From positions 1,781,001 through 1,845,000 of the forward strand of contig NC_087106.1 of NCBI RefSeq assembly GCF_963855985.1: a stretch of 64,000 bases of DNA, written 5' to 3'. Positions 52,066 through 63,403 of this stretch are shown piece by piece; within the stretch, counting starts at the first letter, position 1; each line of letters opens with the position of its first letter. Position numbers and translations under genes: made by a program. The notes beneath the pieces were generated by a model that made no database searches, was not told the origin of the DNA, and saw nothing but the letters and a program-made list of their open reading frames with translations. Origin of the DNA: Ostrinia nubilalis. Lineage: Eukaryota > Arthropoda > Insecta > Lepidoptera > Crambidae.

Positions 52066-52622
52066 AGGCCGCGCAACGAAATTTGAGATGAATATTGTGC
52101 TCACACTGATGTAATATTTGAATACATAGATACCCGCTCATGTTATTATGCCTGCAAGAGAAATAGAAAGCACTTATTAGCGAATAAGCGCTGGTAGCGC
52201 AGACAGCGTATACAGATACAATCTTTATTTGTCTTATTAGCCTCAAGACTTGCTGAGCGACCTATACCAGTTAACTTTTATTATAATTTTAGAAGTGATA
52301 GCAATAAATTATGATTCTTGTGATGTCTTTAATAGAATTTGTTGTTTTAATGAACTCATTTCCTTCCATAACGTGGAAAATCTAATCAAAACCACAACTT
52401 TGAAGGAGCTTAAATTTTATAATTAGAAGCTTCGTATATTCATGATCTGTGAAATTAAAGCTCTCGCGTCACCTGGAGGTACTCGAATAAGTATTTATAC
52501 AAAGTTATGGCGAATATATTAATGAATTATGCATTCCATGTTGTAATTGAATGCAAATTTTGATGACATGGTTATTACTTCTTTATGATGTAGGTAATTA
52601 TAACGTTTGATTACATTTTAAA
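52066..52622. other. Unique AT-rich sequence
   Basis: Nothing recognised. Confidence 0.4.
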
Positions 52623-52932
52623 CTCTAGTGCAGTGATGGCCAAGAGGTCGACCGCGGTCTACTGGTTGACTGCGAAGACGATCTTGGTAGCCTGCAAAAG
52701 TTAAATAAACTGAACTTATTTTAAAATGTACTATTCGTGGCAAGAACACTGACTATCTGTCTACCTATAAATATAGGTACTCACACGCTTCAGTCGGTCG
52801 TAACGTGATAGTACCTATTGTTGCTGCTAAAACGTTTTATTTCATTCTTCTCAACTCTACCTACCTTAGGTAGTACCTACCCTAGGTAAGTAGACCTCAC
52901 AGGTCAAAAGTTTGGCCACCCCTGCTCTAGTG
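52623..52932. mobile_element. hAT-type MITE with 8-bp target duplication
   Basis: ctctagtg at 52623-52630 and 52925-52932 is identical. The 294-bp insert starts cagtgatggccaagaggtcg and ends gtttggccacccctg. Same end type as 19211. Confidence 0.87.
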
Positions 52933-53540
52933 AATCCAAAAATACTGCCAATTTTATATTCATGGAGGTCCAAGAACATTCTAGGTAATTTTAGATTGAA
53001 ATAAACTGTTCATAGTATTAAGTGATCAAAAAACATCGTAAATAAAATTTTAGATTGAAAGATAAGTTGATAGAGATAACCCTAAGGTTATGTTGCACCA
53101 GCATTTAATGGAGGACCTTCGGATTTTGGTCAATTATTTATTACTTTTCAGTAAATAAACTAATAGGGCTGTGCTTTTCTAAAACACTTTTACACAATAA
53201 AAATTCTTGTTTGACACAAGGTTAAAAATTTATCGTGAAAATAGTCTGATATAAATATTTAACGCGTTCGCTGCCTCCCAAATTCGGCTTCCAACAAAAA
53301 ATAAAACCCAATGTCGCAATGCAAAAAAGCGTCCGAAGGGAAGTCTACAAACAGAATTTAAATAGGTATGTGCCCTACAGGGAAGTTTGAACATGTCGGT
53401 ATTAAATAAACTTTGCCGCGGAGGAGCAGCCCTCAGTTCCGCTGGTTCGCATGTAGGGTTACCACGATCACAGATTGTTGCGAAACTGTACGAAATTTCG
53501 GACGCATTGGACTTTTTTGGCAAAATCTGTTCGGACAGGT
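52933..53540. other. Unique sequence
   Basis: The frames at 53387-53752 (+) and 53230-53568 (-) overlap each other; the plus one runs into a MITE. I do not support either as a gene. Confidence 0.4.
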
Positions 53541-53902
53541 TAAACAAGGTGGAATTTTGTAATGCCACCTGGAAGGAAAGTATTCTTAATACTGTAAATA
53601 GACAATTTTACTCAAAGAAAAAACCTTCGTTTTTGAAAACAAAGAGAACTGCATTCAAAGAATTCCAAAAATTTGCTTGCCGCTCCCGGGAGTCGAACTT
53701 ACTAAAATCTGTTAAAAATTACAACCTGCATTTGTATTGCATCGATCGTTAGGTTAAGGATTAGGATGAAATCTCTCTAACAAACTTAATAAATTAAATG
53801 ATAGGAAAACCATGAAATCTTAAATTATTTTTATTATTTTCAGAAAATTGTAGTACTTTGAACTTTCCCTACAGGTAGCATTTCAAAATTCCACCCTGTA
53901 TA
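53541..53902. mobile_element. TATACAGGGTGGAATTTTG element, about 360 bp
   Basis: The left end taaacaaggtggaattttgt (eroded TATACAGGG) pairs with the complement of atttcaaaattccaccctgt ata. The homology continues about 20 bp inward (aatgccacctggaaggaaag against ctttccctacaggtagcatt). Confidence 0.75.
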
Positions 53903-54170
53903 TAAAAACGTGTGTTGCTTCTTACATTGGTCAGAACGTAACTTTTTCCTTTTTGTCAGGACCTTTCGAAAGCTCTTGATGGGAACCCTACTCGCACCTC
54001 AATTATTGCTTGAAACTTACAGGCTCGGATAAATGAGTTTCCGAGCTTAATAATGGGATTTTGAATTGTTAACTGGAGGATAATGCTTTAAGCAGAACCT
54101 TTTGTGAGCTTCGGTGGTGTAATGAAAACTACTGGATAGAATGAAGTTTCTTTGAGTAATTTAGCTGATT

Positions 54171-54289
54171 AATGCTCGTTTTCACCATTAAACCCCAATT
54201 TTTATGTTTGCGACCCTTATGGTAACAAATAACAGGAATTTTGTTTTCATATGGGTCACTTAAAAATTGGGGATTGATGGGGCATGAGT
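54171..54289. mobile_element. MITE, CCCCAATTTTTA inverted repeats
   Basis: aatgctcgttttcaccatta then aaccccaatttttatg pairs with taaaaattggggattgatgg then ggcatgagtat. About 120 bp. Confidence 0.75.
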
Positions 54290-54435
54290 ATACTTTATTT
54301 TTATTTTTGTATCGCGAAAGAGGTTTATTTATAAAGAAATTTTCCCAATCTAGAATCAAATCTAAAACCTCCATCTGCTTGCAAGTTTCTAAAGATTTTT
54401 GCAATTCTTATTCTTTTTTTATGCAGAACAAGGTA

Positions 54436-54545
54436 GGTCTTTGACCGCAATCGCACCTGATGTTAAATGAGATGCTGTCTAGGATGGTACATATCTGCCC
54501 TGGCCCTGTATAAGCTTTTTCACTCTCGCCTTGAAAAGACTCTCT
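54436..54545 (-). mobile_element. LINE 3' fragment
   Basis: The complement of the 3' UTR (ttgaccgcaatcgcacctga, gtctaggatggtacatatct) and the tail of the ARVN coding end (cactctcgccttgaaaag). Confidence 0.68.
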
Positions 54546-54642
54546 TAATCTTTGTATTTTAACTATGTTATCGTGTCCATTTATGTTCTACAAATAAAAT
54601 TATTTTATTTGATAACTGTTTTTCAAATAACTCAAAAAATTT

Positions 54643-54768
54643 AGGGCGCGATGCACCACCTAACTTTGACCGTAACTACAACGATAACCGGTGTTTTTGT
54701 ATGGAGTTTGACAGGTTTTTGACGTTTGTTAAAGTCAAAGTGAGATGGTGCAACCCAGCTTTAGAGGT
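54643..54768. mobile_element. MITE, AAGGCTGAGTTGCACCA family
   Basis: gcgcgatgcaccacctaact to gagatggtgcaacccagctt. Confidence 0.8.
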
Positions 54769-55310
54769 ATCTTCCTTGTTTCCGTGTATTTGTAATTATT
54801 TTGCTATGAAGACATCAATTTGTGTATGAGATAAATAGTTACCTACTCATTAAGACAATGTGTGTCACGAATATTACAAAACATGGACAATAGCAGCCCT
54901 AGAGAGACGAATTAGCCCATAATTCTTCTTCATAACCCCAAAATTAAACGCCATAAAGTACATGTTATGTGAAATAAGGCAATTTCACACCTTTATAATT
55001 GATTTAAAGGGACCAAGGGACCTTCAAAGCATTTTGCGTCATATCTCCCCGTCCCTTCTAACGGTCACCTTTGACCCCAAACTAGGGTCTAATTGTTTTG
55101 GCCTCTGGCATGGAGGATGGTTCCGTATACAGTTCCTGGTTCGATTTCTATAGCAAAACAAGCAGATGTAATTGGATTATAAGCCTCAATAACTGAGGTC
55201 AATAGGGTTTCTACTATAGGCAGATCTACAGCTTAAATGTTATGTGATTGTGATTGATTCGAATGTGAATATGTTTTGTGAACAAAATGCAAGTAGCTAT
55301 GACATAACGA
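54769..55310. other. Unique AT-rich sequence
   Basis: Nothing recognised. Confidence 0.4.
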
Positions 55311-55421
55311 TATACAAGGTGTCCCAAAAAGTAGGGTCAAGCCAAAGCCCAGAGGTAGAGCATCACTAGGGCTACTCAAATCACTTCTATCTATGTTCCG
55401 CGATTTTTGACACCCTGTATC
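55311..55421. mobile_element. 110-bp MITE, TATACA(A/G)GGTGTC ends
   Basis: tatacaaggtgtcccaaaaa to ttgacaccctgtat. An inverted diverged copy is at 38391. Confidence 0.75.
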
Positions 55422-56191
55422 TAAAAGCGGTTTGGTACTTCATTCGATCTAAATTCGTTCCCAATTCGTCGAAATAAGGATCTAGAAAACCAACTAGAGA
55501 AATCATCAAGTACGTATACTGCCATGCGATATAAAATATTATAGTTCCACGACTACCTCGGACCGTATTTTCGCAGATTTATATCGAATGTAGTAAAACA
55601 CCCGCTATTACTACGTATAACACTTAATTTTAGTATCTAGAAGATTGCCAAAATATGACTAGGGAAGGACACAAAGTCACTAAAATAAAATCTTTTCTAA
55701 AAAAACATTGAACATTTGTATAAAAACCCATCAATTCGACAAGAATTATAAAAACAAAACACAACCGCAACAAAAGGATAAATTACAAAACGTCTTGTTC
55801 TACAAAAGGGAATTCACAGAACCATAAGATTCTAAGTATATCATATCAAGGTAAACACTAAAGGCTCTTATGTAGTTGTAATAGAGTCGAGTTTACAAAG
55901 AAAATGTAAAGCCTGATGTGCCGCGGTTGAACGTCAAAGGGAATTTTGTCGCGGAATTACAACGAGTACTAAAATTAAACAGACGCAGCTTGTTCATAAC
56001 GTAGACTTAGGTCGCTGGAAGAAATTAATATTTTTAATATTTTCGCTAATTTTATAATTAATATCATGCTTTATAATAGTCGATAAAAGTTCTTCATAAT
56101 TTAGGGTTGATTTTTCAATCGTCGAATAACTTTTAACTGAAAAATAAACTTGTCATTTTGATATATTTCCCATACCTACTGTTAAACTGTT
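55422..56191. other. Unique AT-rich sequence
   Basis: Nothing recognised. Confidence 0.4.
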
Positions 56192-56315
56192 AGGCTGGGT
56201 TGCACCATCTTACTTTAACTTTGACAAACGTCAAAAAACTGTCAAAACCCATACAAAAACACTGGTTATCGTTATAATTACGGACAAAGTTAGGTGGTGC
56301 AACTCAGCCTTAATG
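56192..56315. mobile_element. MITE, AAGGCTGAGTTGCACCA family, best copy
   Basis: taggctgggttgcaccatct to aggtggtgcaactcagcctta, with both terminal repeats intact. Confidence 0.85.
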
Positions 56316-57214
56316 TGATAAACTTATTCTTCAGTTAAAAGCTATCCGACGCGATTGACAAATAGGCCCTTAATGGCGTTTAAAAGTGGTTGTTTGGAAA
56401 CATTTCAATATTAATTTAAATATAATACGTAAGTCATTAAATGCCATTAATTCAGTTTATGCAATTATGCTTTGAAAAAGTGCTTTTGCGTGTTGTAAAC
56501 CCTATGCTACCCTCTGATTCACAACAATAAAATGAGAGCCAGTATTGCAAATAATCAAAGCAAGGAACTCGATCACTTTTTAACATAGGTCAACAATTGA
56601 TAAGAGTTTGTAATAATATTCCTCATTTTCAATCATGATTGGGTCCCTCGCTTAGTCTCCACTAAGGTGAGGAGCACCACTCTGTCTAATTACAAGCAAA
56701 TTGATCATATTTTGGCCTAAACTCCCAACGCTGGCCAGACGGATGGACATCAAATCCACCAACACCAAAATGTCTGCATTTTTCAAACTTGCACCACCAA
56801 AAAAGATGTCACTTCTATTGCCACGTTTCGTAGTTTTCGCTTTGCGAGGACAAAGCCGCAATACCTATTGTTAAATTTTTAACACCCCAACTGCCTTTTG
56901 GCTCAAGCCTTTTGTGTGGGGGCACTTTCGCGATGTGTTTCATCGTACAGCTCTACTGGTTTGTTATAACTTTTTGGACTGTTAATAAAGGTTTTAGTAT
57001 TTCGCTTTTGCGTTTTTGAGGTACTTTTTATTTAGTTGCATAATCCAAAAAATATTTGGTAAAAAGAGGTCGCAGAATATAAAGATTAGTGTGCCTGATT
57101 TTCTGTCTATAAAAAAGTACAAGTACAGTAAGTTCGTGGTTAATATTCTATCTAACTAAAATATTAATTTCGGAAAACTGATCCCTATTGTGTTAGGAAA
57201 AAACCTATGTTAAC
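56316..57214. other. Mostly unique sequence
   Basis: A faint trace of repeat R may lie at 56468-56560 (gtgcttttgcgtgttgtaaa). The minus frame at 56652-56861 has no domain. Confidence 0.35.
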
Positions 57215-57262
57215 AAACCTATTCCCGCCTCTCGTTTCCACCGCTGTAACTCCTGTATCAGT
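57215..57262 (-). repeat. Interspersed repeat P, fragment
   Basis: cctattcccgcctctcgttt to ctgtaactcctgta. Confidence 0.5.
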
Positions 57263-57499
57263 ATGTTAGTAACCCTTGACATATTGGTAAATTCTATGGG
57301 TAATTTTATGAAATGAAATGAACTTTATTGTAAATGTGAATTTAGGTAAATAATAGCAGATACATGGCTTAATAATAGAAACGCTCCAAATTCTACCTTT
57401 TCAGGTGTATTCACAAATTATACAAATATTATTACATTTAGATTAGAAATTATACAGTATATTCGAAATGTCAATTCCACCAAAATTATTTAAAAGGTC

Positions 57500-58126
57500 A
57501 AGAAAATGTCAGCAATGTTACAAGTCAATTGGATTCAATTTTATACTCAGTATTTACAGAAAAGGATTTAATTATTTATGTTTTTACATCCGCCGAACAA
57601 ATTTCACTTCATTTGAAACTACCTAGATAGTTATTCGCTTTCCAAGGATTATCTAGCAACTATTTATTTATAATATTATAACCACGCTTCTGAAGATATC
57701 TCCAAAAACTTGTATCTTTCATAGCAACTCTCATCCCTGCAATCCATCATACTTCAGACCTGAAATTCATAAGTAAAACGTGAAATCCTGAATGTCCGTA
57801 GGATCCATTTGTCCCAGACGTGATTTATGCGGGACAGCTGCGGGACAGATGTTAAGGTCAACGGTTTGATTCCTGGTATGTTACATAAGGTTTTAGATTA
57901 CTTTGAGTGTAGGAATTTGTAAAAAGAATATTTTACTTCTAGTAGTTTTGGTACTACTGAAAAGGAAAATGGTTTGTGAGCTATCTTATTACTAAACAGG
58001 TTACAAGTGGTCGCATGAGACCGTGGTTTAACAATTGAATGGTTGATCAAATCAAAATCAAAAATATTTTATCGTATTTTTCATTTAGTGGCACTTATGA
58101 ACTTAAAAATACAGTATTAAAGGATT
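57500..58126. other. Unique AT-rich sequence
   Basis: Nothing recognised. Confidence 0.4.
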
Positions 58127-58341
58127 TAAAGGCCCTTCCTGCTACCTTTATGAGATCGTCGGTTCACCTTGTGGGTAGACGTCCTACACTGCTCTTTCCG
58201 CTACATAGCCTCCACTCCAGAACCACGGTAATACTATCATATAGTATTACCGTGCCAGAACCTTTCTGTCCCATCGGCCGTTAGTTCTGCGTACTATGTG
58301 CTCTGCCCATTGCCACTGCATCTTCTACGGATCTCCTCATA
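58127..58341 (-). pseudogene. RTE fragment, GAT-tailed subfamily type, with a 30-bp palindromic insert
   Basis: The complement encodes the EEIRRR to IKVAG region with gaps, but the terminal tail is missing. At 58225-58254 a 30-base palindrome interrupts it, flanked by duplicated ccagaacc. Confidence 0.8.
58217..58262. mobile_element. 30-bp palindrome with 8-bp flanking duplication
   Basis: ccagaacc occurs at 58217-58224 and 58255-58262. Between lies an inverted repeat (cacggtaatactat, cat, atagtattaccgtg). Other RTE copies have a single ccagaacc here. Confidence 0.8.
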
Positions 58342-58874
58342 CTTTATATTCGAACATATTTCAACATTGTGAGCGAATTCAAAGAAGAAAGAATAAAACG
58401 CAACAATATTAATAGAACATAAACTTGAAAACACTAATAAATCAAGGAATGCCGCGGCAAAACTACAAAATGGCTTATGAAGCGAAAACAAACTTCTCAA
58501 CAAAAGATGAATCAAATGACTATTCTTAAGTGAAAAACTTTCGATGAACTATGCGAGAAACGTTACTAAGCGGTTTTAATAACGTTCTGGTGAACGAAAA
58601 ATGTATAAAAGTAGCCACTTTATCCAGCAAAAGTACCTCTACCTTTATGTTAATTGTATCTTTTTACATCTGTTTATCTAAATATAAAACATGTAAAATT
58701 ATGACTCAATTTTAAAAGTAAGTAGGAACATAATTTTCCTAATATTATTTAAAATATTTTATTTTTTCTTTCGAGTGGATTCCATTTTAACAGTGTGTTA
58801 CAATAATCTTGTACTAGTATACTTGTACTTAAAGTACACTTTTAGCTAGAGAGTCTGAGCGTACAGTTTCTTAA
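58342..58874. other. Unique AT-rich sequence
   Basis: Nothing recognised. Confidence 0.4.
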
Positions 58875-59068
58875 TCCTATTAATATTATAAATGCGAAAG
58901 TTTGGATGTCTGGATGTTTGTTACTCTTTCACGCAAAAAATACTGTTCGGATTATGATGAAAATTTGCAGTATTATTGTTTATAACCCAAAATAACATAT
59001 AGGCTATAATTTATGACGATCTGTGACAAGGTAAATTTCACGCGGGTGAAGCCGTGGGCAAAACCTAG
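58875..59068 (+). mobile_element. Helitron-like element, type C
   Basis: tcctattaatattataaatg to gtgaagccgtgggcaaaacctag. Confidence 0.72.
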
Positions 59069-59528
59069 TAGATTAAAATCTATCTATCTAGATAATAATT
59101 ATTATTATATGTGATTCCGTACTTTGAAGGGCAAGTAAGGTCGCCAGTGTCTTTATGAATGACACAATAAAAAGTGCTTATTTTTATTCTAATAAAAATA
59201 TGAACGCCAACGCTAAATGCTATATCTATGCTTTTTCTTTAGTGCACATTCATAATATAAACGGAATATGATATTAAATAAGACAGGTTTCATTTCAGAA
59301 AATGTATGCAAAATAATACGAAAGAAAAATCCTTTGTGGCGATGCAACTTCCTTTGTGAAATATATACTTGTACTATTTCTTAAAACACGGACTTTCTTT
59401 TAGATAAAATGCGTACTTTATAAAATGGGCTAGAGCTAGACTGCATATAACATTTCTTTAAAATGCTATGTGAGAACTTGTGAAGTTTTAAAAACAATGT
59501 ATATTTCAAAGGGTAGTCCACACGTATT

Positions 59529-59735
59529 CAAAGAAAGAAAGAAAGTAAGATACATTTATTACAATGGACATCACACAAATACAGGCAATTACATAGACAT
59601 GTAAACAAGAGTAAACTGAGTAGTGCCACCCACTCACCAACAAGATGCCCACTGCAACGGGACCCCACTCAGCATATGCCATGGCCCACGGTGACGAAGG
59701 CAACGGCGCTGGTTTTCAGGTTGCCCCCATTTATA
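59529..59735 (-). mobile_element. LINE 3' end with (TTTC)n tail
   Basis: (gaaa)n at 59531 then taagatacatttattacaat and ggacatcacacaaat, as at 21583. The region inward to about 59735 is less AT-rich and may be more of its 3' UTR. Confidence 0.6.
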
Positions 59736-61690
59736 TTTAAAACATAGTTAAATTCTGGAATTTCTCAAAAAAATTAGGGTAATGTCGCCTATTCGCGTCC
59801 ACCGCCGACCGATAATTCTGAAATAACACTAAAAAAAAAATTTTTAGTTACTGCTTACACAAAAAAAGGTTTAGCTCACAACAAAGTAGTTTCTCTATTA
59901 TATAGATAACATTTTATTCCTCTTAACCAAAGTTTAGTTAACTTTTAAAATAACAAAAATAGTTCAGCAATTTTTTTTTGTAGCACTTCTCTAACGTATT
60001 AAAACTTTATCTTTATTTAAACTAGGTACGCAAAGTATAGTCGTTTATGTGCTAAGCAATATATCAAATAAAAAACTCCCTTCCTTCCTGTGGTATACTA
60101 TGCAAAAAGCATTTCATTAAAAATAGAACACTGAGTTAACTGCCACTTGCTTCAGCAATATCCTGGAGCAGTAAAAATGCCTTTGCGTGGCAAAAAATAA
60201 CTTCAAAGCCGTTAATGGTGCTACAAATCGCTCCTCCCATAGCTGTGCGTGCCGGATCATGGAATATAAAGTAGCTGAAGATTTACTATCACCCTTTGAT
60301 GTTTCGTTATAAAAATACCGGTTTATTAAAAGGGTGGAGAGGGTTTTGTTGGCCTTAATCTGGGCAGTATAATGATAATGACCACTCTCACTTTGGATTG
60401 ATAGTAAGAAACAAGGAAAATTAAAGTAAGGTACGAAAAAAATCTGATGAGCTGTTGAATGTGCAATGACAAAAAGTACAAGACATACCTACCTACCGTA
60501 TGTCTACTGTTAATTATGAAAAATCTAAAACGTTAAAATAACGGTATCGTTGTGGCCAATGAGATGCTGTCATAGTGACATTGACAATACGTCAATGTCA
60601 CGCTAGCATCAAACGTCAGAATAGAGGGACGCGCGGAGACGACTCCGCGCGCTTTTGTACTAAGTGATGAATTGTAACTAAAATAAGGCAATATAATGTG
60701 AAAGATGAGTATCCAGTGTTTTATTTATGAGAATAGATCTACCGGCCTCTAATACTACTTAACTATTATTTTGTTGAAAAGTATGTTATGTATTCAGTAG
60801 GTAGATATGGTATAAAATAATTCTAAAATATTAACTCGAAACATGCCTGTTAACGACTTTAAGGCCAAGAAATAACTTACCTAGTTTTTAAGTCTCACTC
60901 AAACTTTTCTTTGTTTTAAAACTAAAAACTAGTTCTAGACTAGATAATTACATAGCAAAAAATCTGACATGTTCCAAAATGATAATTAACACGCGGTGTA
61001 AATTACTTATTCATCGCTAAACTTTTCATGGAAACAAAGCAACAAACACGGCAACAAGATATACGAGTACAATGATATTATTAATTTAGAATTTAATATT
61101 CACACAAAATGACGTCACAATTAGAAATGAAATCCATGTAATTGCCAATCGAAAGTTTTCACATTTATTTTCGGCCTGTTAAATCTTTGACGCCCCAAAA
61201 CAAAATATAAAACTGAATAAAAAAGAAAAACCTCATAATTTGAACCCTACATCCTTGTTACAGCAAAACATTAACAAAAATAAACAAAAACAAGAGAATT
61301 ACTTTTCCAAAACGGTTTCAAATAAAATTAAGGCACCCACATCAGCGGAACGACATTGTTTTTCATGCCATTAGTATATGAAAGACGGTATTACGATAAT
61401 CAAAAATGTGACATGTCACACACATTTTTACGTAAATTGTTTGTGAATTCTTTATTGGGGCCTTTGACGTCATTAAACCGTAAGAGTGTTTTTTACCTTT
61501 GTTACACAATTGGAATAATTAGATCGTTTTACGTGTTTTTTATGTATGTCCATTTTGTTACTGGATAAAATTTAATGCATTTTGTAAAGGAAAGATTGGG
61601 TATTTGATTCTGAAACTCATTTGATCGTAAAATGATTGTATTATAAAACACTTCTAATTTTAATTTCAGGATAAACAATAAACCAAATGA
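59736..61690. other. 2 kb of AT-rich sequence
   Basis: No gene or repeat recognised. One GC-rich hairpin, gcgcggagacgactccgcgc, lies near 60633-60652. Confidence 0.4.
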
Positions 61691-61998
61691 AGGTTGCATC
61701 CAATCAATTTCAGACGCAGAGGTCCCGGGTTCGATTCCCAGTGGGGGCAGATTTTTCTGTTCGGTTTGGTTAGTGGTAGGGCTTGTTCTAAGTCCGCCTT
61801 GCTAGCTACCACCATCTTACCTAAGTCTGTCGCCATAACAACAACGTTAACAGCATTATTGTGTTCCGGCAGTTAGAGGTAAGATAGCCAGTTCCTCCGT
61901 GGTTGAGGATTCCGGGCGACCCTCGCTTCCACCTGCAGCCTGTTTGTCACTTACCATCAGGTGAGATACAGGCCAAGAGCTTCCTCGTTGTGGATAAA
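61691..61998 (+). mobile_element. tRNA-derived SINE
   Basis: A tRNA-like T-arm with B box (cccgggttcgattcccag at about 61726-61743) heads a 300-bp unit. Its 3' part (gttagaggtaagatagccag to cttcctcgttgtggataaaa) equals 46436-46568 and ends A-rich. The A box is not clear. Confidence 0.68.
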
Positions 61999-62071
61999 AA
62001 ATATACTTTACGGTCTTTCCAAATGTTTCTAAAATGCAATACCTACTTATGAGTGACTTTTCATCAGGCTG

Positions 62072-62128
62072 TTCGGTAAATGGTATATGAAGCCAACATA
62101 CTATGTTAACATAAATGTATTTAATTAG
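62072..62128. mobile_element. Decayed relative of the 31249 palindromic MITE
   Basis: gttcggtaaatggtatatga and actatgttaacataaatgta match one arm of 31249-31443 with substitutions. Confidence 0.5.
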
Positions 62129-62489
62129 TATAGCGAAATAGAAGAAGAAGAAATTTGGTATCATCAATTTTATTTTCATTACAAAAACGCATCATTTTGG
62201 TTCTTAGTAATTTCATTGTTTTCATTCATAATTCCTCCCCTACACTCACAAATCATTCGAAAGACCTAATATCGGGCAAAAACCCTCTTTCTTTCGGCTG
62301 TCATAACCGAATCCTTATTCCGATCCTGTGACATCCGAGCATAAATTCCCAGAACCCTTCTGCGCCATAAATCTATTAAGGAATAATTAACTGGTAAGTT
62401 ATGGCCTGTGGCTGCACACAGGGTTGCGACTTGCGACTTTGTCGTCGGTACTTAAATGAAATCTGTGGTCCTGAAATTTGTTTGCTTCA

Positions 62490-62585
62490 AGCAAAAGACG
62501 TCCACCGCTGGAAAAAAGCCTTTCCTGTGTATTTCTACAGCTACTTACAGGTCCCGCGACTTTCAAAGCATTGTCGATCTACTGA
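62490..62585 (-). mobile_element. Decayed RTE fragment
   Basis: aaaagacgtccaccgctgga then aaaaagcctttcctgtg resembles the CGTT-subfamily terminus; the rest is weak. Confidence 0.4.
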
Positions 62586-62682
62586 TTCAGAGAACGTCAA
62601 CCTTTAGATCAGAATAGTTTTCTGCAGCTGGATGAAAAAAGGGGGAAATTGGAAAAATATGTATACATAATTATGTAATAAT

Positions 62683-62872
62683 GAAATGCAGACATTTTTT
62701 TTTTGAAGGGACGCTCGCTGGTAGCTTGAAGAGCTTTTCCAACTTCACCGGGCAGAGTGGCGAGTACAGAAGGTAGGTACTCTAGCCGTTTGGCGATTCG
62801 CGAAGCCCAGGCTCGTCCGCGTCGGTCGCATCGCAGACCGACGTTCGCGATCGGGCCGTAGAAATGCAGACA
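62683..62872 (-). mobile_element. 166-bp poly(A)-tailed insert with 12-bp target duplication and open frame
   Basis: gaaatgcagaca occurs at 62683-62694 and 62861-62872. The insert begins with a T run on the plus strand, so it is a minus-strand retrocopy. Its minus frame is open for about 55 codons (YGPIANVGLRCDRRGRAWAS, RIAKRLEYLPSVLATLPGEV, GKALQATSERPF). The source is not recognised: a LINE 3' end or a processed transcript. Confidence 0.75.
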
Positions 62873-63275
62873 GTGTAGCTTTAAACGTTTTAACTAGATT
62901 TCACCTTAGTGACTATGTGAAAATTAAGAGTAAATAACAACTTACAACAACTTTTTCTACACGATTAAAACTCAACGATTAGTCGCAAGTCTGTGAAGTC
63001 CGCACAGCTTGAATATTGCAGCATTCGTCAGTGAAGGGTCTAATAGCTCCAAACCACTTCTAACCATTAAATAATTCAATTCAGTCGTGAATTGGGCATG
63101 TCGTCACGACTTCGACATCGGCGTTTAACTACATTTTAACTGTAACTCAATCTTCTGTCGTCGTTGTGTGGGCCGTATAAATGTCTAACTTTAAAGGTAT
63201 ATGATATCAATTATCTACCTCGATTGGGTTATACCCGTTGAGATAAACTAAATTAGTTAATTATTAACTTAACAC
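62873..63275. other. Unique AT-rich sequence
   Basis: Nothing recognised. Confidence 0.4.
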
Positions 63276-63403
63276 TAAGGCTGGGTTGCACCATTCATCA
63301 TACTTTAACTTTGACAAACGTCAAACATCTGTTAAACTCCATACAAAAAACACCGGTTGTCGTTATAGTTACGGTCCAAGTTAGATGGTGCAACTCAACC
63401 TAT
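63276..63403. mobile_element. MITE, AAGGCTGAGTTGCACCA family
   Basis: aaggctgggttgcaccattc to tagatggtgcaactcaacct. Confidence 0.82.

Noticed and set aside
53387..53752. 121-codon plus frame as a host gene exon
   Set aside because: Its 3' half lies inside the TATACAGGGTGGAATTTTG element and an equally long minus frame overlaps. No domain or splice signal supports it.
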